DNA from: Leptogranulimonas caecicola
GTDB lineage: Bacteria > Actinomycetota > Coriobacteriia > Coriobacteriales > Atopobiaceae
Assembly: GCF_023168405.1 (NCBI RefSeq)
Contig: NZ_AP025285.1
Location: 372,001-436,000, forward strand
Direction of reading: 5' to 3'
Length of the DNA: 64,000 nt
In this document: in pieces, positions 1-9,085 of the stretch
How the letters are laid out: each line of letters begins with the position of its first letter
Numbering within the stretch: the stretch's first letter is position 1
Made by a program: the position numbers and the translations under genes
The notes under the pieces: model-generated
The model's input: only the letters and a program-made list of their open reading frames with translations
Database searches by the model: none
What the model was told of the DNA's origin: nothing

Positions 1-156
1 CCCCAAGGACAAAAGGTCGAAGCATCGGAGGCTTTGGGAGCAGCCCAGGCTGGAGCGGCTGCAGGCGACTCTGAGGCCCAAGAGGTCTCTCGGGTGGTCC
101 AGGAGCCTCTCTGCTCGCTTGCCACCGCACGCTTCGTGCCCAGGGAGGTGAGCTGA
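1..156 (+). CDS. C-terminal end of an upstream gene, probably pilus-associated
   Basis: An open frame enters from the left edge and ends with TGA at 154-156. The 51 visible residues are rich in Ala, Gln, Glu and Ser and contain no recognisable motif. The stop lies three bases before the ATG of the next gene, so the two are very probably co-transcribed. The downstream membrane protein and PilT-like ATPase suggest a pilus or secretion role, but that is inference from context only. Confidence 0.6.
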   Translation, partial: PQGQKVEASEALGAAQAGAAAGDSEAQEVSRVVQEPLCSLATARFVPREVS

Positions 157-159
157 TCT

Positions 160-624
160 ATGGCTCCACGTACGTCTGAGCCGGGTATTCGCCCGGGTCC
201 CATGAGCCTGTTGGTGCTCACCCTGGTGGTGTGTTTATCGGTACTTTGCTGCTTGGCATTGGCTACCGCTGCCGCCTCCAACCACAGGGCAGAGATGCAA
301 ACTTCTATCATGGTGGACTCCTACGCCAACGAGCTGGAGGCTCAAGAGCTTTTGAGCCATGCATCTGAGCTCTGTGCCAGCTCGGGTGCGCAAGGCCTTG
401 CGGCTTTGGCTCAACAGGCCTCGCAGCTTTGGCCGGATTGCACTGCCAGCTATGAGGAAGGCAGGTTTCAGGCCTATTTTGCGCAGCCTTCAGGGCGCTC
501 GCTGACCGTCCAGTTAAGCGTGAGTCCAGAAGGTCAGCTAAAAATCGAGAGCTGGTGCGCCGGCATGGAGTGGGAGGAGCCTTCCGGCCAATGGTGGCCT
601 GGGCCTTCCTCGGCCACGCCCTAA
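160..624 (+). CDS. Small single-pass membrane protein, pilin-like topology
   Basis: This is a 154-residue protein I cannot place in a named family. It has one clear hydrophobic segment at about residues 14-40, preceded by a short basic N-terminus and followed by a soluble domain with three Cys and a Trp-rich C-terminus. That topology is what minor pilins and other type IV pilus accessory proteins show, but no prepilin peptidase site is convincing. It starts three bases after the preceding stop and lies about 70 bp before a PilT-like ATPase, so a role in pilus assembly is inferred from neighbours. It could instead be a secretion or competence accessory protein. Confidence 0.6.
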   Translation: MAPRTSEPGIRPGPMSLLVLTLVVCLSVLCCLALATAAASNHRAEMQTSIMVDSYANELEAQELLSHASELCASSGAQGLAALAQQASQLWPDCTASYEEGRFQAYFAQPSGRSLTVQLSVSPEGQLKIESWCAGMEWEEPSGQWWPGPSSATP

Positions 625-695
625 AGGGGCGGCGGCGACTTTAGCTGCAACTTTTGTTCTGTTGTGCCCTTTGTTTAGACCTCAAGGAGGATCTG

Positions 696-1769
696 GTGGA
701 TATCTCAGCATTGCTTGCTTCTATGATCGAGAAGAACGCCTCGGACGTGTTCTTTGTGGCGGGCTTGCCTATCACCTGGGCCTCCGCAGGGCAGCAGCAC
801 AGGCTTGACGGCGGCCCCCTCATGCCCCAGGACACCCAGGAGGTCGTCGAGGCAATCTACGGGTTGGCGGGCCGCTCTATGGCGCCGTTTTTGGAGTCTC
901 GCAACCACGACGACGACTTCTCCTTTGCCGTGGGCGGCGTGGGGCGCTTCAGGGTGAACGTCTTTAGGCAGCGCGGCAGTTTAGGGGCAGTGATCCGCGT
1001 GATTCCCTTCGCTCTGCCGCGTCCCGAGGAGTTGGGCATCCCAGACCAGGTCATGGACTGCGCTTCTTTCAACAAGGGGTTGGTGCTGGTTACAGGCCCC
1101 GCTGGCGCAGGCAAGTCAACCACTTTGGCCTGCCTTATCGACCGCTTGAACCATAGCCGCTCTGGCCACATTGTGACCATGGAGGACCCCATCGAGTTCG
1201 TGCACAGGCACAACACCTGCATCGTGACGCAGCGCGAGATCCCCACCGATGTGGCTACCTATGGCGAGGCCCTTCGCAGCGCCATGCGCGAGAGCCCCGA
1301 CGTCATCCTGCTGGGCGAGATGCGCGACCGCGAGACGGTGTCTACCGCGGTCACCGCAGCAGAGACCGCTCAGCTGCTTTTCTCCACTCTGCATACCACT
1401 GGCGGCGCCTCTACCATCGATCGCATCGTTGACTTCTTCGATCCGGTCCAACAGCACCAGATCCGCCTGCAGCTGGCCATGGTGCTTCAGGCGGTGGTCT
1501 CCCAGCAACTGGTGCCCACAGTCGATGGGGGAGTGGCGGCAGCTTTCGAAGTCATGGTGGCCAACACCGCCATCCGCAACCTCATTCGCGAGCAAAAGAC
1601 CCACCAGATCGACTCGGTCATTGCTGCGAGCGCCCAGGAAGGCATGATCTCCATGGACGCCAGCCTCTTCGAGCTGGTGAAGTCGGGCCAGGTAAGCTCT
1701 GAGACTGCCCTGCGCTATGCCAACCACACCGAGTCGCTGGCGCGCCGCCTCAAGGCAGCCGGGGTCTAA
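696..1769 (+). CDS. PilT/PilU-like type IV pilus retraction ATPase
   Basis: This 357-residue protein belongs to the GspE/PilT secretion ATPase superfamily, hexameric motors that assemble or retract type IV pili at the inner face of the membrane. Visible motifs are the Walker A GPAGAGKST, the Asp box around VTMEDPIEF, the Walker B-like DVILLGEMRD and the His box FSTLHTTGG; the N-terminal PAS-like portion begins ISALLASMIEKNASD. Length fits PilT (about 350) rather than the longer PilB. I prefer the GTG at 696 because AAGGAGG sits five bases upstream; an earlier ATG at 654 has no good ribosome site. The C-terminal AIRNLI element also fits PilT. Retraction rather than assembly is inferred from size and architecture. 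Confidence 0.88.
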   Translation: MDISALLASMIEKNASDVFFVAGLPITWASAGQQHRLDGGPLMPQDTQEVVEAIYGLAGRSMAPFLESRNHDDDFSFAVGGVGRFRVNVFRQRGSLGAVIRVIPFALPRPEELGIPDQVMDCASFNKGLVLVTGPAGAGKSTTLACLIDRLNHSRSGHIVTMEDPIEFVHRHNTCIVTQREIPTDVATYGEALRSAMRESPDVILLGEMRDRETVSTAVTAAETAQLLFSTLHTTGGASTIDRIVDFFDPVQQHQIRLQLAMVLQAVVSQQLVPTVDGGVAAAFEVMVANTAIRNLIREQKTHQIDSVIAASAQEGMISMDASLFELVKSGQVSSETALRYANHTESLARRLKAAGV

Positions 1770-1871
1770 AACGCACAGGTGCGCGCCGGGCCAAAAAGCC
1801 TACAATTGTAAGCATATTTTATAGGGATCCAGGGACGCTCTGGGCATACTTGCGATAGTCAGGGATTAGCT

Positions 1872-2876
1872 ATGACCATCTTTCATGCTCCTGCCATAGG
1901 CTCCAATGGGGACATCGCCTGCCCTGTGGTTGGGGCTGAAGTCTCCCAAGAGTTTCTTGATCGTATTCCTGGCGGCATCTTTCGCTACTGCGCAGACGAC
2001 GAGGGGCGCCTGGATTTTGTCAATCGCGGGCTGCTGGAGATGTTTGGGTGCCAGACCTACGAGGAGTTCATGGCGTTCACCCATGGTAGCTTTTGGGGCA
2101 TGGTGCATCCCAGCGATCAGGAGCGGGTGCGCGCGGCCTGCGACCCCGCGGTGGTGCAAAAGGATCGGGTGCGCTACCGCATCGTGCGCAAGGATGGCCG
2201 GGTGCGCTGGGTGGACGACCATGGGCAGCATGTGGTGGATTCAGGGGGAAACTCCTGGTTCTATGTGACCCTGCTGGATGTGACCGAGATGGTCGAGCTG
2301 CAAGATCAGCTCAACCAGGCTGCCGAGCAGCTGGAAGCCATCGCCATGTTGGATACCTTCCAGCAGCGTGCCGAGGAAGACGAGCTTACCCGGGTCCTCA
2401 ATCGCTCGGGGGTCAAGCGCCATATCAACGAGCTGTTGGCTGAGGCCAATGGCCGTCCCTGCACCTTCTTCATCATGGACATCGACGACTTCAAGTACAT
2501 CAATGACACCTTTGGACACCCCGAGGGCGATGAGGTGCTGCGGTCGTTGGCTCGGCACCTGCGTAACACCGTGCGCCGCGACGACGTGGTGGGCCGCATG
2601 GGCGGAGATGAGTTTGTGGTCTTCTGCATGGGCCTTGGCGAAGGCCCCGCCAGGGAGTCTCTGTCTTCTCGCCTGCGCCAATGGAGCCAAGACATGCAGG
2701 AGCGCGAGTGCCCCTATGAAGCGCCAACCCTGTCCATGGGCGTCGCGAGCTCGCCGGACTCTTCTTTGGCCCTCCATGAGCTTTACTCCCAAGCCGACGC
2801 CGCGCTCTACAGGGCCAAGGATTCCGGCAAGAACCAGGTATGCTTCTCAGCCGAGAAGGACGAGCTAACAAATTAA
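1872..2876 (+). CDS. PAS-GGDEF diguanylate cyclase
   Basis: This 334-residue soluble protein would make cyclic di-GMP from two GTP. Residues about 25-145 form a PAS-like sensor (the WVDDHGQH and WFYVTLLDVTE segments are typical), followed by a coiled linker and a GGDEF domain at about 170-330. The active-site motif is intact as GRMGGDEF. An RxxD inhibitory site (RRDD) lies five residues upstream, so product feedback is expected. There is no membrane segment, so the sensed signal is probably cytoplasmic. It lies between pilT and a hybrid kinase and shares the locus with an HD-GYP phosphodiesterase, so the cluster holds both synthesis and breakdown of the messenger. About 100 bp separate it from pilT, so it may have its own promoter. 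Confidence 0.9.
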   Translation: MTIFHAPAIGSNGDIACPVVGAEVSQEFLDRIPGGIFRYCADDEGRLDFVNRGLLEMFGCQTYEEFMAFTHGSFWGMVHPSDQERVRAACDPAVVQKDRVRYRIVRKDGRVRWVDDHGQHVVDSGGNSWFYVTLLDVTEMVELQDQLNQAAEQLEAIAMLDTFQQRAEEDELTRVLNRSGVKRHINELLAEANGRPCTFFIMDIDDFKYINDTFGHPEGDEVLRSLARHLRNTVRRDDVVGRMGGDEFVVFCMGLGEGPARESLSSRLRQWSQDMQERECPYEAPTLSMGVASSPDSSLALHELYSQADAALYRAKDSGKNQVCFSAEKDELTN

Positions 2877-3318
2877 TAGGTATAGATGTGATTTCGCGGT
2901 AAGGTAGCGCTAATGCTGCCTTGGCTACTGATATGTGAAAATCTGAAATATAAGTAGTCGAACCTCGGGGAATGCGCCTTATTTTTGTTAATAAAGCAAT
3001 CAGTAAAGTAATGGTATCTGGTTGCCCTACGGCATCGCTGCATTGGAGTTCGTGAGGTAATAATAAAATATAGTTATTGAAATATATAGTTGAGGTTGGC
3101 AGACAGGGAAATTCTGTGCGCCGTTATCGAGAACGGCCATCGATATGTTATACGTGAACTGGTATTATAAGGGGACAATTTCCATCGCTCGGAATTCTCG
3201 ATAGATTGATTGGCTTAGGGATGGCTTTAGGGATGTCTTGCCAGGTTTGGCAGGCATCCTAAATCTGAGGGTAGTCCTTCTTGGCACATGCCTTTATGCC
3301 CTGGGCCGGGGAGGACCT
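2877..3318. other. 442-bp AT-rich intergenic region upstream of the hybrid kinase
   Basis: No gene is convincing here. The stretch is clearly more AT-rich than both neighbours, with runs such as AAATATAAGTAG and AATAATAAAATATAG, and contains a possible extended -10 element (TGGTATTAT near 3160-3168). I looked for a c-di-GMP riboswitch because of the flanking genes and saw no convincing match. It probably carries the kinase promoter and a long leader. Confidence 0.4.
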
Positions 3319-6300
3319 ATGGCACAAGAGAAGAAGTCTCTGCGTTTTTGGTCGCGCTCGCAAAAGAGCTCTCCCATCACCCGCACCTTGATCATGGGCA
3401 TCGTCTTTATGGTCGTGGTGTTTGGCGTCGGCATGGCCTATCTGGGGTTTATCGAGGACAGCCTTTGGAAGAACACCGTCGACGATGTGCTGGAGATCAC
3501 CGACCAAAGCGCCCATGCTTTCGAGGTGTACCTGGAAAAAGACCTCAAGAAGCTCGACATTTTGGTGTCCGTGCTGGAACCCATAAGCTCCGAGGACACC
3601 TCGGCCATCATCAACCACTGCGCCTACTTCAACAAGGCGCAGAACGTCTACGGAGTCATCAACCTCAATACCGGATACCTCTATACCGGCACTGAGACCG
3701 AGGGCATCAAGCTCCCTGAGGCCACCATCGAGGCCTATCGCAACTTCCCTGACCGCGGGGTGAGGGAGCCCTATAAGGGCGACTATACGGGCCTCAACAT
3801 GATCGGCTACTACCAGCGCATCGACTTTGCCGACGGGGTGCCGGCCATGGTCTATGAGAGCGCGCCGGTCTCGCGCATCTCTCAAGAGTTCACCATGTCG
3901 TTCTACGACGATTCGGGCTTTTCCTACATCGTGAACAGCAATGGGGATGTGTTGGTGCGCCCTGATGGCCGCTACTCGAACGATGTGCAGTCCAACATCA
4001 TCGAAGCGGTGCAGAAAGGCGACAACAGCAACGAGTCCATAGCGTCTTTGGCCGCGAGCCTCACAGAGGGCAAGTCCGGCGTGGTGCGCATGGAGCTGGA
4101 CGACCGCCCCTGCGTCATGGCGTTTGTGCCCATAGCCAACGCCGACGGCTGGTCCATGGTCTCCGTCATCCCCGACGCCGTCATCATGGAGCAAGGCAAC
4201 AACATCATCGGGACCTCGTCGCTGGTGCTGCTCTTGGTGGTCGCTGTTATCGGCAGCATGGCGTTTTTGGGCTATGCGGCGTCTAGGTTCAACCGCTCCA
4301 TTCTTGGTGGTCGCTGTTATCGGCAGCATGGCGTTTTTGGGCTATGCGGCGTCTAGGTTCAACCGCTCCATTAAGGCGCAGAGCGCAGAGACCCAAGCCC
4401 GGGAGGAGCTTTTCTCGGCATTGGCAAGCACCACCGACGAGATCTTCCTCATGCTGAGCACAGACCCTCTGAGGGTCGATTACGTGAGCCCCAATGTGGA
4501 CAAGCTTCTGGCCATCAGCCCCGAGGAGGTGCGCGAGGACTGCAGCGTGCTCGACCTTGAGGGAGACGCCGAGCCGCTGGATTCCCAGCTGCTCAGGCAG
4601 GGGCACACGGTCGTGCGCGAGGGAGAGCGTTCCAACCGCGCCACCGGCGAGCGCCGGTGGTTCACCGACAGCGTCTACGACATCGAGATCAACGGCGAGC
4701 GGCGCTGCATGGCGGTGCTGTCCGACCGCACCCGCGAGCGTCATAACGAGGAAGTGCTGAGGGACGCGCTCTCGGTGGCAGAGGTGGCCAACGACTCCAA
4801 GAGCACCTTCCTTTCCAATGTGAGCCACGACATCCGCACGCCCATGAACGCCATCGTGGGCTTGACCACCCTGTTGCAGAGAGACGCCGACAACCCCGAG
4901 CTGGTGCGCGAGCACACCCGCAAGATCTCGGCCTCGTCCCAGCATATGCTGGGCCTGCTCAACGACGTGCTGGACATGTCCAAGATCGAGAGCGGCAAGA
5001 CGACCCTCAACCTGTCTGAGTTCGACCTCTCCGAGCTGGCCGAGGAAGTGGTCACCATCGTGCGCCCCCAGGCCAAGGCCAAAGACCAGCATTTCACGGT
5101 CAACGTCACAGGAGTGCGCGACGACCTGGTGGTGGGCGACAAGCTGCGCATCAACCAGATATTAATCAATATTCTCACCAATGCGGTGAAGTACACCCCT
5201 CAGGGCGGGACCATCGCCTTCGAGCTCCGCCAAAAGCCCAGCCTCAATCAGAACTTCGTGCATCTGCAGTTCAGCGTTGCCGACAATGGCATGGGCATGT
5301 CGCCGGAGTTTTTGGAGACCCTGTTCGACCCCTTCACCCGTGAGGAGAACTCCGTCACCAACCGCATCCAGGGCACAGGGCTGGGCTTGGCCATCACCAA
5401 GAACCTGGTAGAGCTTATGGGCGGCGCCATCTCTGTGGAGAGCGAGCTTGGCAAAGGCAGCACCTTTGTGGTGAATCTTGAGCTCAAGGCCGCCGAGCAG
5501 CGGGACAACGCGGAGTTCTTCAAATCGCTGGGCATTGGGAGCGCCCTGATTGTCGACGATGACAGGAGCATCTGCGCCGAGGTGATGGCTACCATGGCAA
5601 ACACCGGTGTGGAGATGCAGTTCGCCCTGGACGGCGCCACTGCGGTGACCATGGTCGCAGACGCCCAGCGGGCAGGCGAGGGCTACGGGCTGGTCATCCT
5701 GGATTGGAAGATGCCGGGCATGGACGGCGCGCAGACGGCCCGGGCCATTCGCGCGGTGGTGCCAGAGAACGTGCCCATCATGGTGCTTACCGCCTTTGAC
5801 CGCGCGGACGCCGAGGAGGCCTGCGAAGGCATGGGAGTGGACGGCTTCCTTCAGAAGCCCTTCTTCCTTTCGAGTCTCACGCTGCTGTTAGAAGAGCTCT
5901 ATCTCAAGAAGGACCGCGAGCCGGCGCAGCCGGTGGCCTTGGAGGGCCGTCATTTCCTTGCGGCCGAGGACAACGAGCTCTCCGCCTCCATCTTGGAAGA
6001 GCTGCTTTCTATGGAAGGGGCCACTGTGGAGCTGGCTTCCAACGGCCAGGAGGCGGTGGAGAAGTTCGAAGCCTCCCAGCCGGGCTCCTTCGACGCCATC
6101 CTCATGGATGTGCAGATGCCGCTTATGGATGGCTATGAGGCGACTCGGGCCATCCGGGCCAGCAGCCATCCTGAGGCTGCAAAGATCCCCATCATCGCCA
6201 TGACTGCCAACGCCTTTGTGGACGACGTGGCTGACGCCTTGGAGGCAGGCATGGACATGCACATGGCCAAACCCGTGGACATCTCGACGCTGGGCAGCGT

Positions 6301-6349
6301 GCTGTCTGAGGCTGAGGCGAAGCGCGCCGCGGTGCAGGAGGACGCATGA
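3319..6349 (+). pseudogene. Hybrid sensor histidine kinase split by a 70-bp tandem duplication
   Basis: Two overlapping frames encode one kinase. Frame A (ATG 3319, GGGGAGGA upstream, stop 4354-4356) gives a membrane segment at about residues 21-46, an extracellular dCACHE-like sensor and a second membrane segment at about 296-320, then ends in 17 foreign residues. Frame B (first ATG 4274, stop 6347-6349) gives membrane helix 2, a PAS-like domain, HisKA with the phospho-His in FLSNVSHDIRTPMNA, an HATPase domain (DNGMGM, GTGLGLAI) and two receiver domains (LDWKMPGMDG; LMDVQMPLMDG). The switch is caused by an exact 70-bp direct duplication; removing one copy restores a single frame of about 986 residues. 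It is either inactive, phase-variable by repeat slippage, or an assembly or culture artefact. Partners are probably the Hpt and REC-HD-GYP proteins downstream. Confidence 0.88.
4232..4371 (+). repeat. Exact 70-bp tandem duplication inside the hybrid kinase gene
   Basis: Bases 4232-4301 are repeated without a mismatch at 4302-4371, and identity at a spacing of 70 runs for 71 positions. The unit covers the codons of the second membrane helix and the following SRFNRSI segment. Because 70 is not a multiple of three, it shifts the reading frame. Absence of any divergence between copies says the event is recent. Confidence 0.97.
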
Positions 6350-7305
6350 GGTGCTCCTGGAGTCGCACCCTGGGGGTCATGTGCTTGTCGGCAGCCTTGG
6401 CTTTGACGGGCTGTGGAGGCGGTGGGGCTTCCTCTGACCCCGCTCAAGCCCCAGGGGGCCAAGAGAGCCAAAACGGCCAAGAGACCTCAGGGCCTTCGTG
6501 GCAGGCGCCTTCCGAGGTGCGCGCCTATAGCTACAGCGCCCAAGACGCCCAGGGAGCCAATGGGGCCACGGTCGACGTCTCCCACGCCAACCAGGGAGTG
6601 GTGTTCGCCACTGCCCCAGGGGACGTGCGCTATAAGTTCCAAGTGCTCTGCGGAGACGGTTCCTACAACTACGACGTCCCTGCCGATGGGAGCCCCGTGG
6701 CCTGCCCCATCAACCTAGGGAACGGCAGCTACACCTTCAAGGTGATGCGCAACGTGCAAGGCAACTCCTATGTGGAGGTGCTTGCCGTGCCCCTTGAGGT
6801 GACCCTGGAAAGCGACGCGGACCCCTACCTCATCCCTACGGTCTTTTGCGACTACGAGCCTTCCAGCGAGGTGGTGGCCCGTGCCAAGGAGATCGCCGGC
6901 AAAAGCGAGAACCAAGGGGACGTGGTGCGCGACGTCTATGCCTGGGTGTGCGACAACGTGGCCTACGACGAGGCCAAGGCGGCCCAGTTGGCTACGGGCA
7001 CCGGCTATGTGCCCGATCCCGACGAGACGCTGGCTTCTGGCAAGGGCATCTGCCTGGACTACTCTGCGTTGGCCGGAGCCATGCTGCGTAGCCTGGGCAT
7101 TCCCTGCCAGGTGGTCACCGGCTACGTGGATCCCGGCGATCTCTACCATGCCTGGAACATGGTGCGCATCGACGGGATGTGGCACGGCGTCCTTGTGACC
7201 CTCGACCCCGATACCTGGGGACGCATGGACACCACCTTTGGGGCGGCCGGCGCCGGCAAGACTGTGGGCGACGGCACGGGGTATCGAGACCGATACATCT
7301 ACTGA
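6346..7305 (+). CDS. Lipoprotein with transglutaminase-like domain
   Basis: This 319-residue protein has a signal peptide ending in a lipobox (ALTGC, Cys at about residue 22), then a Gly/Ser/Gln-rich linker, so it should be lipid-anchored outside the membrane. The C-terminal half is a transglutaminase/papain-like fold with the Cys-His-Asp triad visible in GKGICLDYS, LYHAWNMV and LDPDTWG. Proteins of this fold act as proteases, peptide cross-linkers or amidases on wall or surface proteins; the substrate here is unknown. Its ATG overlaps the TGA of the kinase gene (ATGA), implying translational coupling, so it may supply or process the extracellular signal read by the kinase. That link is inference. 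Confidence 0.85.
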   Translation: MRCSWSRTLGVMCLSAALALTGCGGGGASSDPAQAPGGQESQNGQETSGPSWQAPSEVRAYSYSAQDAQGANGATVDVSHANQGVVFATAPGDVRYKFQVLCGDGSYNYDVPADGSPVACPINLGNGSYTFKVMRNVQGNSYVEVLAVPLEVTLESDADPYLIPTVFCDYEPSSEVVARAKEIAGKSENQGDVVRDVYAWVCDNVAYDEAKAAQLATGTGYVPDPDETLASGKGICLDYSALAGAMLRSLGIPCQVVTGYVDPGDLYHAWNMVRIDGMWHGVLVTLDPDTWGRMDTTFGAAGAGKTVGDGTGYRDRYIY

Positions 7306-7358
7306 ACGGTTGGCGGCGGACAGGCAATGGTACCTATGAGCAGCGATGAGGAGCGGCG

Positions 7359-8573
7359 ATGATCAACCAAATCTTGAGGGATATGGGTCGGCAGACCATC
7401 CTCGTGGTGGATGACTCCTATCTCAATCGCGAAATACTCAAAGACATCCTGTCGCCCGACTACCAGATCGTCGAGGCCGTGGACGGCGTCGAGGCGGTCA
7501 CGCTTTTGGAGGCTCGCTGCAAAGAGCTGTCGCTGGTGATCTTGGACATCAACATGCCGCGCCTCGACGGTTTTGGGGTGCTTCAAGAGATGAACGACCG
7601 CGGTTGGATCGACCGAGTGCCGGTGGTGACCATCTCGGCGGAGGACAGCTCCCAGTTCATCGAGCGCGCCTACTCGCTGGGCGTGACCGATTTCATCAGC
7701 CGCCCCTTTCATGAGATCGTGGTGCGCCAGCGTGTGAGCAACACCATCCAGCTCTACCAGAAGCAGCACGAGCTCTTAAGCCTGGTCACCTCCCAGATGC
7801 TCGAGCGGGAGCGCCAGAACAACCTCATGGTGTCGATCCTCGCGCACATCGTCGAGTTCCATAACGGCGAAAGCGGGTTGCACGTGGTGCATATCTCCAC
7901 CATGGCGAACATACTGTTGAAGCACATGAAGCGCCGCGACCCCAACCTGGTGCTGGAGCGCGGCGAAGTGGCTTGCATCACCATGGCCTCTGCCCTGCAC
8001 GACATAGGCAAGATCGCCATCCCTCCCGAGATCATCAACAAACCGGGCCGGCTTACCAACGAAGAGTTCGCCATCATGAAGACCCATAGCGAAAAGGGTG
8101 CGGAAATGCTGGAGAACCTCCCTATCTTCCAGGACGAGCCTCTGGTGCGCTGCGCCCATGACATCTGCCGCTGGCATCATGAGCGTTGGGACGGTCGAGG
8201 CTACCCCGACGGTCTGAAGGGCGACGAGATCCCCTTGAGCGCCCAGGTGGTGTCTTTGGCCGACGTGTATGACGCCCTCACCAGCGAGCGCGTCTACAAG
8301 CCCGCCTACGACCATCGCACCGCCATGCGCATGATTCTGGACGGCGAGTGCGGGCAGTTCAATCCCCAGCTCATGGCATGTTTGGAAGATGCGGCCGACG
8401 AGATCCAGCGAGACCTTGGCTCCAGCAGCTTGGAGACTGTAAGCCATGCGGGCGTCGTGGCGGTGATCTCGCAGATCGAGGAGATCGACGAGCTCTCAGA
8501 GGTAGACAAAGAGTCCATGCTCTCCGATGTGGCCTCGTTGGTGGAGTCGGAACTATTCGAGGCCCAAGCCTAA
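7359..8573 (+). CDS. Response regulator with HD-GYP c-di-GMP phosphodiesterase output
   Basis: This 404-residue protein has an N-terminal receiver domain (VVDDSY near residue 17, phospho-Asp in ILDINMPRLDG, Lys position replaced by Arg in ISRPFHE) and a C-terminal HD-GYP domain with ALHDIGKIAIP and HHERWDGRGYPDG. HD-GYP domains hydrolyse c-di-GMP to pGpG or GMP. All signature residues of both HD and GYP parts are present, so activity is likely. The receiver Lys-to-Arg change is a departure from canonical receivers and could alter the output coupling. It lies between the lipoprotein and Hpt genes and is the probable end point of the phosphorelay, countering the GGDEF enzyme at 1872-2876. Confidence 0.93.
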   Translation: MINQILRDMGRQTILVVDDSYLNREILKDILSPDYQIVEAVDGVEAVTLLEARCKELSLVILDINMPRLDGFGVLQEMNDRGWIDRVPVVTISAEDSSQFIERAYSLGVTDFISRPFHEIVVRQRVSNTIQLYQKQHELLSLVTSQMLERERQNNLMVSILAHIVEFHNGESGLHVVHISTMANILLKHMKRRDPNLVLERGEVACITMASALHDIGKIAIPPEIINKPGRLTNEEFAIMKTHSEKGAEMLENLPIFQDEPLVRCAHDICRWHHERWDGRGYPDGLKGDEIPLSAQVVSLADVYDALTSERVYKPAYDHRTAMRMILDGECGQFNPQLMACLEDAADEIQRDLGSSSLETVSHAGVVAVISQIEEIDELSEVDKESMLSDVASLVESELFEAQA

Positions 8574-8584
8574 AGGGGGATCCT

Positions 8585-8989
8585 ATGAGCCAGCAGCAAT
8601 CAGGCGCCTCTGCGTGCCGAGAAACCCCGCAGCCTTCTTTGGAAGAGTTCTACCAGGCCGCCGGCGGCTCCTATGAAGAGGTGTTGGGACGCCTTCGCAG
8701 CCCGGACCGCATCCTGCGCTTCCTGAAGCTTTTCGCCAAGGACCCGAGCTTTGCCACCCTCGAGGAGTCTATGGCCGCCCAGGATGAAGAGACAGCCTTC
8801 AGGGCATCCCACACCCTCAAAGGCTCCGCGGGCAATATGGGGCTCACGCAGCTGGCGCAGTCTGCCAGCGACCTATGCGAGGCCCTTCGTGCCCACCAAT
8901 GGGACGAGGCCTGCGCGTTGCTGCCAGACACCCAAGAGGCCTACCGGCGGTTTGGCGATGCCTTCCGCCAGTCTATCGGCGAGTTCTGA
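8585..8989 (+). CDS. Stand-alone histidine phosphotransfer (Hpt) protein
   Basis: This 134-residue protein consists of one Hpt four-helix bundle with the phospho-His in ASHTLKGSAGNMGL. It would shuttle phosphoryl groups between receiver domains. The ATG at 8585 is chosen because it lies just after the stop of the HD-GYP gene with AGGGGGA close upstream; the frame stays open further back but only inside the preceding gene. In context it links the double-receiver hybrid kinase to the REC-HD-GYP regulator. If the kinase is inactive it may lack an upstream donor. Confidence 0.9.
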   Translation: MSQQQSGASACRETPQPSLEEFYQAAGGSYEEVLGRLRSPDRILRFLKLFAKDPSFATLEESMAAQDEETAFRASHTLKGSAGNMGLTQLAQSASDLCEALRAHQWDEACALLPDTQEAYRRFGDAFRQSIGEF

Positions 8990-9028
8990 GGCAGCCCTTC
9001 TCGGCAGGCAATTCAAAGCCCCGCACAC

Positions 9029-9063
9029 AAAGGGCTTTGCTGGATGGAGCGAAGCCCTTTTTT
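9029..9063 (+). terminator. Rho-independent terminator after the Hpt gene
   Basis: AAAGGGCTT pairs with AAGCCCTTT across a 14-base loop and is followed by a run of T. It closes the signalling operon and lies just before the stop of the convergent purL gene. Confidence 0.8.
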
Positions 9064-9085
9064 GGTGCGCAGATGAAGCTAGGGT

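Noticed and set aside
2877-3318. c-di-GMP riboswitch upstream of the hybrid kinase
   Set aside because: The gap is suitable in size and context, but I found no convincing match to the known class I or II conserved parts.
3259-4329. 356-codon minus-strand frame opposite the sensor kinase
   Set aside because: His- and Asp-rich composition typical of antisense reading; the plus frame has membrane helices and sensor features.
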